A stretch of DNA of 13,787 nucleotides from Clostridia bacterium (GTDB lineage: Bacteria; Bacillota; Clostridia; Oscillospirales; CAG-272), in the NCBI GenBank assembly GCA_029010655.1, contig JAQXKW010000175.1, forward strand, positions 1 to 13,787, in the 5' to 3' direction. Shown here one piece after another: positions 1 to 6,395 of the stretch (positions are counted from its first letter, which is position 1; every line of letters starts with the position of its first letter). The notes beneath the pieces were generated by a model, which saw nothing but the letters and a program-made list of their open reading frames with translations, searched no databases and was not told where the DNA came from. Made by a program: the position numbers and the translations under genes.

Positions 1-566
1 TTTTTCATGTTCATGTTCATTCCCGACGTTACCATGCCCGCCTCCGTAAGGGAGAATTGCAGCTGGTTTATGAAAAGCGGCTGTTTTACCGCAGTTTTCA
101 GCAGTTCTATCTGCATGGGGGAGTGGTTTGATACGCCGAAATAACGCACCTTGCCGCAGGACTCCAAAATATCAAAGGCTTCTGCCACCTCCTCCGGCTC
201 CATCAGGGTGTCGGGGCGGTGAAGCAGAAGAAAGTCCACGCAGTCCACGCCAAGACGGGCGAGACTTCCCTCCGCAGAGCGGATAATATGCTCCTTTGAA
301 AAATCATACTGACCGTCATGGATCGCGCATTTGGTCTGTATAAGTATTTTGTCCCTTGCGCCTTTGTGACGCTTCAGATAATCGCCGAACAGCCGCTCGG
401 AATTTCCGCCGCCGTAAATATCCGCATGGTCAAAAAAGTTAATTCCGTTTTCAAGGGCAGAATCAATAATCGCGTCCGTCCTTTTTTCGTCAAGACCGCT
501 CATTCTCATGCATCCGAGAGACACGGCGGACGCCGAAAGCGCCCCGCCGATTTTAACGTATTTCAT
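1..566 (-). CDS. Aldo/keto reductase, YdhF-like (partial, C-terminus outside window)
   Basis: NAD(P)H-dependent oxidoreductase of the aldo/keto reductase superfamily, presumably cytosolic; the substrate cannot be told. The 188 visible residues begin MKYVKIGGALSAS and cover a bit more than half of a TIM barrel. The family's catalytic tetrad is readable: Asp46 and Tyr51 in FDHADIYGG, Lys79 in IQTK, and His116 in LLLHRPD. The DHADIYGG and LLHRPD wording resembles the E. coli YdhF branch. The start is the ATG at 566. Its Shine-Dalgarno is weak, but no other in-frame start lies nearby and the N-terminus matches the family's first beta strand. A good promoter lies about 100 bases upstream (669-697), so the gene has its own transcript. 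The rest of the gene runs off the left edge. Confidence 0.9.
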   Translation of the reverse strand, partial: MKYVKIGGALSASAVSLGCMRMSGLDEKRTDAIIDSALENGINFFDHADIYGGGNSERLFGDYLKRHKGARDKILIQTKCAIHDGQYDFSKEHIIRSAEGSLARLGVDCVDFLLLHRPDTLMEPEEVAEAFDILESCGKVRYFGVSNHSPMQIELLKTAVKQPLFINQLQFSLTEAGMVTSGMNMNMK

Positions 567-668
567 ATAAACATCCGAATTTTTCTTTGTTTCCCCGCCG
601 CCAAATACAGATCCCCGAAAAAATCAGGCTGAATCCGACACGGCTAAGAACTTTTTCCTTCCAAGCCG

Positions 669-697
669 ATTATATCATACTTCCGCTTCCTTTTCAA
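669..697 (-). promoter_or_regulatory. Sigma-A promoter of the aldo/keto reductase gene
   Basis: On the minus strand, TTGAAA (692-697) and TATAAT (669-674) are separated by exactly 17 bases. It lies just downstream of the hairpin at 718-755, an arrangement repeated upstream of the hydrolase and the acetyltransferases. The predicted leader to the ATG at 566 is about 95 bases. Confidence 0.75.
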
Positions 698-717
698 TAA
701 CAGCCGAAAACGGGAAA

Positions 718-755
718 CCCCTCTACCGATTTCACGACGGGTCACGGCAGAGGGG
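718..755 (-). terminator. Hairpin terminator after the alpha/beta hydrolase gene
   Basis: CCCCTCT (718-724) pairs with AGAGGGG (749-755), extended by CCG/CGG after one mismatch, with a loop of about 16 bases. On the minus strand it is followed by GGTTTCCCGTTTTC, a poor U-tract. It lies about 70 bases beyond the hydrolase stop and just before the next promoter. Its core resembles the hairpins at 1511-1540 and 2657-2688. Confidence 0.5.
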
Positions 756-825
756 GGAAGGCTGTTGTAATCTGTTGCAAGAGGTGCTTTTGAAAAATAT
801 GCGGGTACGGCGGATAAAACGAAGG

Positions 826-1430
826 TTATTGAATTGATTTTTTGATCCAATTGTCAAGAAACTCCATCTGTGCGTCTGTGTGGAACCAATGCTCCCCGCC
901 TTTCATTACGGTAAGGGTCGCACCGATTTTGTCTGCAAATTCGGATACAGTCTCTATGGAAGTCAAATTATCTTTTTCGCCGTACAAAATGCAGGTGGGT
1001 ATGCTCCACTCAATGGGGTGCTTTCGCACATAGCACAGATATTCCCAAGATAAGGTTTCCCCCAATTCGGTAGTGATTTCTTTCCTGCTGCAAAGCTCCT
1101 CCTCTGTTACATTTGACCATGTCATCATATCAGAAATCAGTTTTTCCATGTTTACGACCGGAGAAATAAACATGGCTTTGGAAATCTGCTTTTCAGCGAG
1201 AGCGCTCATGGAAAAATACGCACCTATGCTGTTGGCAATCAGAATAACCGAATCATATCCCTTGCTGTGCCAATCAAAAAACCGTGAAAACTCATTTTTC
1301 GCATCCCAAGGATTTTGCGATTTATAGTCAAAGCCCATAACATCGCTGTCGGCAAAAAGCGGGCGGTAGTGGTTAGCTTCCTCCGCGCATCCTCCCTTGC
1401 CGTGAATATATATCCAAACGCTTCATTCAT
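826..1430 (-). pseudogene. Alpha/beta hydrolase, frameshifted near its N-terminus
   Basis: Small serine hydrolase of the alpha/beta fold; substrate unknown. The start at 1430 has a good ribosome site (AGGGAG) and reads MNEAFGYIF, then leaves frame. The body of the enzyme (from YIHGKGGCAEE onward) is in another frame and runs to 826. The break is at an (AT)4 tract at about 1405-1412. Removing one AT unit gives a continuous 200-residue protein with MNEAFGYIHGKGG as the oxyanion strand, the nucleophile Ser67 in ANSIGAY, an acid in GEKDN (Asp153) and His180 in GGEHW. All three catalytic residues are intact, so the break is recent, a slippage switch or a sequence error. An internal ATG at 1338 could give a product lacking the HGKGG loop. 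Promoter at 1462-1490, hairpin downstream at 718-755. Confidence 0.8.
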
Positions 1431-1461
1431 GCTCTCCCTAAAAATTAAGTTTATCAAAATT

Positions 1462-1490
1462 ATTATACAATATTCCCGCCTTATTTTCAA
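1462..1490 (-). promoter_or_regulatory. Sigma-A promoter of the alpha/beta hydrolase gene
   Basis: On the minus strand, TTGAAA (1485-1490) and TATAAT (1462-1467) are separated by 17 bases. It lies about 32 bases before the start codon at 1430. The surrounding 35 bases, including TCAACACCGC, resemble the promoter region at 2608-2645. Confidence 0.8.
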
Positions 1491-1510
1491 CACCGCCGCT
1501 ATACGCAAAC

Positions 1511-1540
1511 CTCCCTCCGCCGGGCAAGCGACAGAGGGAG
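1511..1540 (-). terminator. Hairpin terminator after the acetyltransferase pair
   Basis: CTCCCTC (1511-1517) pairs with GAGGGAG (1534-1540), with a partly paired inner stem and a short loop. On the minus strand a short GGTTTGCG follows, so the U-tract is weak. It lies about 45 bases beyond the stop at 1586 and is a diverged copy of the hairpin at 2657-2688. Confidence 0.5.
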
Positions 1541-1585
1541 TTGTTTCGAGTGAGTGATTCAGTTTGAGAAATCGGAATTTGTACG

Positions 1586-2047
1586 CTATATTCTTTTTGT
1601 AAATGATACGTGGTCTTTCAATTCATAAAATCCATTTTTTTGATAGAAGCCATAAGCAGGAACATTATTCTCCGTTTGTAAAAATATTTGTTCCAAGCCA
1701 ATTTCCTTTATCCCGTTTTCAATTTCTTTTAGGAAAAGAGTTCCAATACCGTTTCCTTGCTTATCTGTCTGAATACACAACTCGTCAATATAATATTCTG
1801 TACCAGAATACCAATGTCTAATATGTCCCATAGAAACACCAATCAATTTTTCGTCTTCGAACAATCCATATGTTAATGAATTACTTTGACCCACCAAATC
1901 AGACAAATACCAATTAAGTTGTTCTTGATTTGACCAATCATCATTCCACGGATCAATCGTAACCACGCTTACGAATAATTCTTTTATTGCTTCTATTTCA
2001 TTCATCCCTATTCTCTTAAACTCGTACTTTTTTCCATATACACTCAC
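1586..2047 (-). CDS. GNAT family N-acetyltransferase
   Basis: Acetyl-CoA-dependent N-acetyltransferase; acceptor unknown. At 153 residues it has the usual single GNAT domain, with the acetyl-CoA pyrophosphate loop QGNGIG at 97-102 after the core strand YYIDELCIQ. The C-terminal NNVPAYGFYQKNGF is the typical GNAT motif B. The PWNDDW segment is shared with a group often labelled aminoglycoside 6'-acetyltransferase-like, but resistance cannot be claimed. As read, the start is GTG at 2047, overlapping its own ribosome site (AGGTGAGTG). An ATG at 2037, ideally spaced from AGGTGA, is out of frame by one A in an A6 run and would give MEKKYEFKR. The ATG at codon 15 is an alternative. It lies 14 bases behind the other acetyltransferase, so the two are probably cotranscribed. 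Base composition is clearly AT-richer than ppdK. Confidence 0.85.
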   Translation of the reverse strand: MSVYGKKYEFKRIGMNEIEAIKELFVSVVTIDPWNDDWSNQEQLNWYLSDLVGQSNSLTYGLFEDEKLIGVSMGHIRHWYSGTEYYIDELCIQTDKQGNGIGTLFLKEIENGIKEIGLEQIFLQTENNVPAYGFYQKNGFYELKDHVSFTKRI

Positions 2048-2061
2048 CTATAATTTCTGAT

Positions 2062-2571
2062 TTATACAATACTCTTTTCCCATTCTTCTCTTAACACAGA
2101 ATAACATAATATATCGCTTTTGTCACGAGCGTGTTTTCTTAATCTTCCCTCAAAGGTAAATGAACATTTTTCTAAAACTCTTGTACTTTCCTCATTATGC
2201 GACCGCACCCAAGCCGCAATGACTGACAGATTCATTTCTTTGAATCCGTAATCAAGTATTCTTTTCACAGCTTGTGTCGCATAACCTTTGTTGCGATATT
2301 CGGCAACAATAGCATATTCTATTTCCATATAGCCGTCATAGCGATTCATGTCACCCAGATTTATAAACCCGACAAAGGTATGATTTCTTTTGTCGATAAT
2401 TGCCTTACAACCATTGTCGTTCTTCCAATAATTGATGGTATTCTGACAGTCTGTGATTGAATCGTAGAAATGAACCCCATTTTTTCTTAAAGTATTATCA
2501 AGGCACATTTCGTATAAAGGTTTTGCATCTTCATCTTGCCAGTTTCTCAATATCAAATCTTTTGTTTCCAT
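2062..2571 (-). CDS. GNAT family N-acetyltransferase, RimJ/RimL-like
   Basis: A 169-residue protein of the Acetyltransf_3 type (RimJ/RimL/SpeG-like), which transfers acetyl groups to protein N-termini or small amines; the acceptor is unknown. It opens with the family's METKDLILRNWQDEDA. The acetyl-CoA loop is EYRNKGYATQAV (about 91-102), followed by LDYGFKEMNLSVIAAWVRSHNEES and LEKCSFTFEGRLRKH, all standard for this branch. The ATG at 2571 has a good ribosome site (AGGTGA, spacing about 8). It is first in a two-gene operon driven by the promoter at 2608-2636. It is AT-rich like its partner, and the two genes share a leader of about 29 bases, suggesting a common acquired origin. Confidence 0.88.
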   Translation of the reverse strand: METKDLILRNWQDEDAKPLYEMCLDNTLRKNGVHFYDSITDCQNTINYWKNDNGCKAIIDKRNHTFVGFINLGDMNRYDGYMEIEYAIVAEYRNKGYATQAVKRILDYGFKEMNLSVIAAWVRSHNEESTRVLEKCSFTFEGRLRKHARDKSDILCYSVLREEWEKSIV

Positions 2572-2607
2572 AAATCATTCACCTGTAAATTCCGATTTGG
2601 TAAAGTC

Positions 2608-2636
2608 ATTATATCATATTTTTGCTCATTATTCAA
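2608..2636 (-). promoter_or_regulatory. Sigma-A promoter of the acetyltransferase operon
   Basis: On the minus strand, TTGAAT (2631-2636) and TATAAT (2608-2613) are exactly 17 bases apart. It lies about 37 bases before the ATG at 2571. It follows directly on the ppdK terminator hairpin, the same order as at the other two left-hand junctions. Confidence 0.8.
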
Positions 2637-2656
2637 CACCGCACCGCAAACACAAA

Positions 2657-2693
2657 ACTCCCTCTGCCGGTTTCCCGACAGAGGGAGTTTTTT
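2657..2693. terminator. Bidirectional intrinsic terminator between ppdK and the acetyltransferases
   Basis: ACTCCCTCTG (2657-2666) pairs perfectly with CAGAGGGAGT (2679-2688), with an inner CGG/CCG stem. It has a T6 run on the plus side and TTTTGTGTTT on the minus side. Given the gene orientations it mainly serves ppdK. Confidence 0.75.
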
Positions 2694-2694
2694 G

Positions 2695-2731
2695 ACAGGC
2701 GAAGCCTGTGGGGAACGGGTCACCGTTCCCC
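2695..2731. repeat. Two tandem hairpins downstream of ppdK
   Basis: ACAGGC-GAA-GCCTGT (2695-2709) is followed directly by GGGGAACGG-GTCA-CCGTTCCCC (2710-2731). Both stems are perfect. The first has the same form (six-base stem, GAA loop) as the units of the arrays at 12356-12438 and 12909-13079. They lie within the ppdK 3' untranslated region and may protect the transcript or add to termination. Confidence 0.6.
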
Positions 2732-2741
2732 AAGCCGAGCA

Positions 2742-5378
2742 TTATTTATCCTGGATTGCTGCCTGTGCTGCTGCGAGGCGTGCGATCGGTACTCTGAAGG
2801 GTGAGCAGGATACGTAGTCAAGTCCGATCTTATGGCAGAACTCTACGGATGTGGGGTCGCCGCCGTGCTCGCCGCAAATTCCGATATGGAGCTTGGGATT
2901 TACGGGCTTGCCCAGCTTGATTGCCATTTCCATCAGCTTGCCGACGCCGGTCTGGTCAAGCTTTGCGAAGGGATCGTTCTCGAATATCTTTGTATCGTAG
3001 TATGCGCTAAGGAACTTACCTGCGTCGTCACGGCTGAAGCCGAAGGTCATCTGGGTAAGGTCGTTTGTTCCGAAGCAGAAGAAGTCTGCTTCCTTTGCAA
3101 TATCGTCGGCGGTAAGCGCTGCTCTGGGGATTTCGATCATGGTTCCTACCTCGTACTCAAGGTCGGAGCCTGCTGCGGCGATTACCTCGTCGGCGGTCTT
3201 AACAACTGCTTCCTTTACGAATTTCAGCTCTTTAACGTCGCCTATCAGGGGGATCATGATTTCGGGCTTAACGTTCCATTCGGGATGGTTCTTCTTTACG
3301 TTAATAGCTGCCTTGATAACCGCCTTTGTCTGCATTACTGCGATTTCGGGATAGGTTACTGCAAGGCGGCAGCCTCTGTGACCCATCATGGGGTTGAACT
3401 CATGGAGAGAATCGATAATTGTTTTAATCTCTTCAACGGTCTTGCCCTGTGTAGCTGCGAGTGTCTTTATATCCTCCTCCTCGGTGGGAACGAACTCATG
3501 AAGCGGAGGATCAAGGAATCTGATAGTTACGGGGCAGCCTTCGAGAGCCTCATAGAGAGCCTCAAAGTCGGCCTGCTGCATAGGCTCGATTTTTGCCAGA
3601 GCCGCTTCTCTTTCCTCAACTGTGTCGGAGCAGATCATTTCTCTGAATGCGCCGATTCTGTCGGGATCGAAGAACATATGCTCTGTACGGCAAAGACCGA
3701 TACCCTCAGCTCCCAGCTCACGTGCCTTCTTAGCGTCTGCGGGAGTATCTGCGTTGGTGCGAACCTTAAGCTTTCTGTACTTATCTGCCCATGCCATTAC
3801 ACGGCCGAAGTTGCCGCTGATGGAAGCGGGAACGGTAGCGATAACGCCGTCGTAGATATTACCTGTGGAGCCGTCGATGGAAATGAAGTCGCCTTCATGG
3901 AATTCCTTGCCGCCCAGGGTAAATTTCTTATTTGCCTCGTCCATTGCGATGTCGCCGCAGCCGGAAACACAGCAGGTACCCATACCGCGGGCAACAACTG
4001 CCGCATGGGAGGTCATACCGCCGCGGACGGTGAGGATACCCTCGGAAGCCTTCATGCCGGTGATGTCCTCGGGAGAGGTTTCAAGACGGACAAGAACTAC
4101 CTTTTCGCCGCGTGCCTTCCACTCTTCTGCGTCGTCTGCGGTGAACACGATTTTACCGCATGCAGCTCCGGGAGATGCGCCGAGACCCTTACCGATGGGG
4201 TTAGCCGCCTTCAGAGCCTTTGCGTCGAACTGGGGATGGAGGAGTGTATCAAGGTTACGGGGATCGATCATGAGGACTGCTTCTTCCTCTGTCTTCATAC
4301 CCTCATCAACAAGGTCGCATGCGATCTGCAGAGCTGCGGGAGCAGTTCTCTTACCGTTACGGCACTGGAGCATATAGAGCTTGCCGTTTTCTACGGTGAA
4401 CTCCATATCCTGCATATCGTGGTAATGGTTTTCAAGAAGGTCGCAAACCTTTACGAATTCGTCATATGCTTCGGGGAACTGTTCTGCCATCTGAGCGATA
4501 GGCATAGGTGTGCGGACGCCTGCAACAACGTCCTCGCCCTGTGCGTTTACAAGGAACTCGCCCATGAGCTTCTTTTCGCCGGTAGCGGGGTCACGGGTGA
4601 AGGCAACGCCTGTACCGGAGTTATTGTTAAGGTTACCGAATACCATAGGCATTACGTTAACCGCAGTACCCCAGGAATAGGGAATATCGTTGTCACGACG
4701 GTATACGTTTGCACGGGGGTTGTCCCATGAACGGAAAACGGCTTCGATAGCGAGCTTCAACTGAACAACGGGGTCGGAGGGGAAGTCCTCGCCGATTTTT
4801 GCCTTATACTCGGCCTTGAACTGACGAGCAAGCTCTTTAAGGTCGTCTGCGGTAAGGTCTACATCGAACTGAACGCCCTTTTCCGCCTTCATCTTATCGA
4901 TAAGCTCTTCAAAGTACTTTTTGCCGACTTCCATAACAACGTCGGAGAACATCTGGATAAATCTTCTGTATGAGTCGTAAACGAATCTCTTGAACTTGGG
5001 ATCGTCGTTGCCTGCGATCATAGCCTCTACAACTTCGTCGTTAAGGCCCAGATTCAGGATAGTGTCCATCATGCCGGGCATGGAAGCTCTTGCGCCGGAA
5101 CGTACGGAAACGAGGAGAGGATTCTTGAGATCGCCGAACTTTTTGCCGTTGATCTCTTCCATTTTCTTAACGCCTTCCATGGCCTGTGCCATGATTTCAT
5201 CGTTGATCTTTCTGCCGTCCTCATAGTACTGAGTACAAGCCTCTGTTGTGATTGTAAAGCCCTGGGGAACGGGAAGACCGATACCGGTCATTTCGGCAAG
5301 GTTTGCGCCTTTACCGCCGAGAAGGTTACGCATGGTCATGTCGCCTTCGCTGAACATATAGACCCATTTGTTTGCCAT
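2742..5378 (-). CDS. ppdK: Pyruvate, phosphate dikinase
   Basis: Interconverts pyruvate + ATP + phosphate and PEP + AMP + PPi in the cytosol, either as a PPi-linked glycolytic step or for gluconeogenesis, as is common in anaerobic Clostridia. The 878 residues match the family length (about 875). Domains: N-terminal ATP-grasp nucleotide-binding domain (LLGGKGANLAEM at 19-30, SVRSGARASMPGMMDT at 91-106), the swivelling phosphohistidine domain with GGMTSHAA (His458), and the C-terminal PEP/pyruvate TIM barrel with FLDPPLHEF, GTMIEIPRAA, FGTNDLTQMTFGFSRDD and GICGEHGG (Cys835). The start is the ATG at 5378, giving MANKWVYMFSEGD, because GGAGG lies 8 bases upstream. The longer TTG-initiated frame to 5393 overlaps that ribosome site and is rejected. 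It is a single-gene unit with its own promoter (5445-5473) and terminator (2657-2693). Confidence 0.98.
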   Translation of the reverse strand: MANKWVYMFSEGDMTMRNLLGGKGANLAEMTGIGLPVPQGFTITTEACTQYYEDGRKINDEIMAQAMEGVKKMEEINGKKFGDLKNPLLVSVRSGARASMPGMMDTILNLGLNDEVVEAMIAGNDDPKFKRFVYDSYRRFIQMFSDVVMEVGKKYFEELIDKMKAEKGVQFDVDLTADDLKELARQFKAEYKAKIGEDFPSDPVVQLKLAIEAVFRSWDNPRANVYRRDNDIPYSWGTAVNVMPMVFGNLNNNSGTGVAFTRDPATGEKKLMGEFLVNAQGEDVVAGVRTPMPIAQMAEQFPEAYDEFVKVCDLLENHYHDMQDMEFTVENGKLYMLQCRNGKRTAPAALQIACDLVDEGMKTEEEAVLMIDPRNLDTLLHPQFDAKALKAANPIGKGLGASPGAACGKIVFTADDAEEWKARGEKVVLVRLETSPEDITGMKASEGILTVRGGMTSHAAVVARGMGTCCVSGCGDIAMDEANKKFTLGGKEFHEGDFISIDGSTGNIYDGVIATVPASISGNFGRVMAWADKYRKLKVRTNADTPADAKKARELGAEGIGLCRTEHMFFDPDRIGAFREMICSDTVEEREAALAKIEPMQQADFEALYEALEGCPVTIRFLDPPLHEFVPTEEEDIKTLAATQGKTVEEIKTIIDSLHEFNPMMGHRGCRLAVTYPEIAVMQTKAVIKAAINVKKNHPEWNVKPEIMIPLIGDVKELKFVKEAVVKTADEVIAAAGSDLEYEVGTMIEIPRAALTADDIAKEADFFCFGTNDLTQMTFGFSRDDAGKFLSAYYDTKIFENDPFAKLDQTGVGKLMEMAIKLGKPVNPKLHIGICGEHGGDPTSVEFCHKIGLDYVSCSPFRVPIARLAAAQAAIQDK

Positions 5379-5405
5379 TGAATAATCCTCCAAATATAAA
5401 ATTAA

Positions 5406-5437
5406 ATTGTAAACAATGTAAGTAGACGCACAGCGTC
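5406..5437 (-). promoter_or_regulatory. Two small palindromes in the ppdK leader
   Basis: ATTGT-AA-ACAAT (5406-5417) and GACGC-ACA-GCGTC (5425-5437) lie between the predicted -10 of ppdK and its ribosome site, near the transcript 5' end. They could be a repressor operator or small 5' stem-loops. Both are short, so chance is possible. Confidence 0.3.
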
Positions 5438-5444
5438 AACATAT

Positions 5445-5473
5445 ATTTTATCACATATTTTTTATAATTTCCA
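5445..5473 (-). promoter_or_regulatory. Probable ppdK promoter (extended -10)
   Basis: On the minus strand, TGATAAAAT supplies TGn plus a -10 TAAAAT (5445-5450). A weak -35 TGGAAA (5468-5473) lies 17 bases upstream. The expected start is near 5438, about 60 bases before the ATG. The rest of 5379-5570 is AT-rich and holds no gene that I can see. Confidence 0.5.
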
Positions 5474-5570
5474 TAGTTTTATAAAAAAAACCGAAATTTG
5501 TCGTGATGTTTTCAAATTATTTACATTTACATGTTTATTTCTGCCAATTTGCACTAATCCTGCGACAGAA

Positions 5571-5595
5571 TGCCCCCGCAATTTTTGCGGGGGCA
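5571..5595 (-). terminator. Terminator hairpin after the SDR gene
   Basis: An 11-base perfect stem (TGCCCCCGCAA / TTGCGGGGGCA) with a three-base loop lies 5 bases after the stop at 5600. No clear U-tract follows on the minus strand, so it may act as a 3' stabiliser or an imperfect terminator of the ligase-hydrolase-SDR operon. Confidence 0.6.
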
Positions 5596-5599
5596 GAGA

Positions 5600-6370
5600 T
5601 TATTTCAGCTTTTGCTGGTGCATCCAGAAGGACATAACGAAGCTGTGGGGCAGAATTTTTGCCAAAAGCATCTGAGAGCGGGCAATAAAGCCGTATTTGC
5701 TCACGTCCCGACCGCGGTATGCGTCACGCCACGCCCGTGAAACGATGTCGCTTGGCATATACATTGCCACGTATTTTTTTACCACCTTATTATCCTCTGC
5801 CACGGCACGGTCAAAAAACTCCGTTTTCGTCCAGAAGGGCATGACTGCGGTGACGGTGATGCCTCGGGATTTCATTTCTCTGTTCAGCGCACGGCTGAAG
5901 GACAGGACAAAGGCTTTCGTTGCGCCGTACACGTTAATATAGGGTATGGGCTGGACGGAGGCGACGGACGCAATATTTATTATATGGGAGCCCTTCGGCA
6001 TATAGGGAATACACATTTGGCACGTTGCCATAAGTGCGCCGCAGTTAAGATCCATCATATTGAGATTGACCTCAATAGAGTTGTCGCAGGTGGCGGAAAA
6101 TTTGCCGAAGCCGCTGCAATTTATGAGAAGGGAGACGGCGGGGGCTTCTTCCTTTAACATTTCTTCAATCCGTTTAAGGTTCTCACGGTCGGTAAGGTCA
6201 AAGGGGAGAATCTTTACGGGGAAAGGAATTTCGGAGCTTATTTTTTCCAGATTATCCTTTCTGCGGGCAATAAGCCACACCTCGTCGAACCGGCCGCCCT
6301 TTTCAATTGTTTTTGCGAATTCTTTTCCCATACCGGAGGACGCTCCGGTAATTATCGCTATGTTTTTCAT
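5600..6370 (-). CDS. Short-chain dehydrogenase/reductase
   Basis: Classical SDR of 256 residues: a Rossmann-fold NAD(P)-dependent oxidoreductase acting on an alcohol or carbonyl; substrate unknown. It has the cofactor loop TGASSGMG (8-15), an NCSG variant of the NAG motif (Asn84), Ser135 in INIASVAS, and the catalytic pair YGATK (Tyr148, Lys152). Arg residues after the second strand (LIARRKDN) suggest NADP(H). The ATG at 6370 has a strong AGGAGG only three bases upstream. It lies 25 bases behind the glycoside hydrolase and is the last gene of the T-box operon. The C-terminal 30 residues (MLLAKILPHSFVMSFWMHQQ) are hydrophobic and may contact membranes, as in some SDRs acting on lipids or steroids; this is only a suggestion. 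Confidence 0.9.
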   Translation of the reverse strand: MKNIAIITGASSGMGKEFAKTIEKGGRFDEVWLIARRKDNLEKISSEIPFPVKILPFDLTDRENLKRIEEMLKEEAPAVSLLINCSGFGKFSATCDNSIEVNLNMMDLNCGALMATCQMCIPYMPKGSHIINIASVASVQPIPYINVYGATKAFVLSFSRALNREMKSRGITVTAVMPFWTKTEFFDRAVAEDNKVVKKYVAMYMPSDIVSRAWRDAYRGRDVSKYGFIARSQMLLAKILPHSFVMSFWMHQQKLK

Positions 6371-6395
6371 AAGCCTCCTGTTTTACGGCGGAAAA

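Noticed and set aside
2832..4730. A 632-codon open frame on the plus strand opposite ppdK
   Set aside because: It is a shadow of the strongly biased codons of ppdK: the protein is cysteine-rich and has no recognisable domain, while every ppdK motif is present on the other strand.
5379..5393. Longer ppdK start (TTG at 5393)
   Set aside because: It lies on the GGAGG ribosome site that serves the ATG at 5378, and the family begins at MANKWVY.
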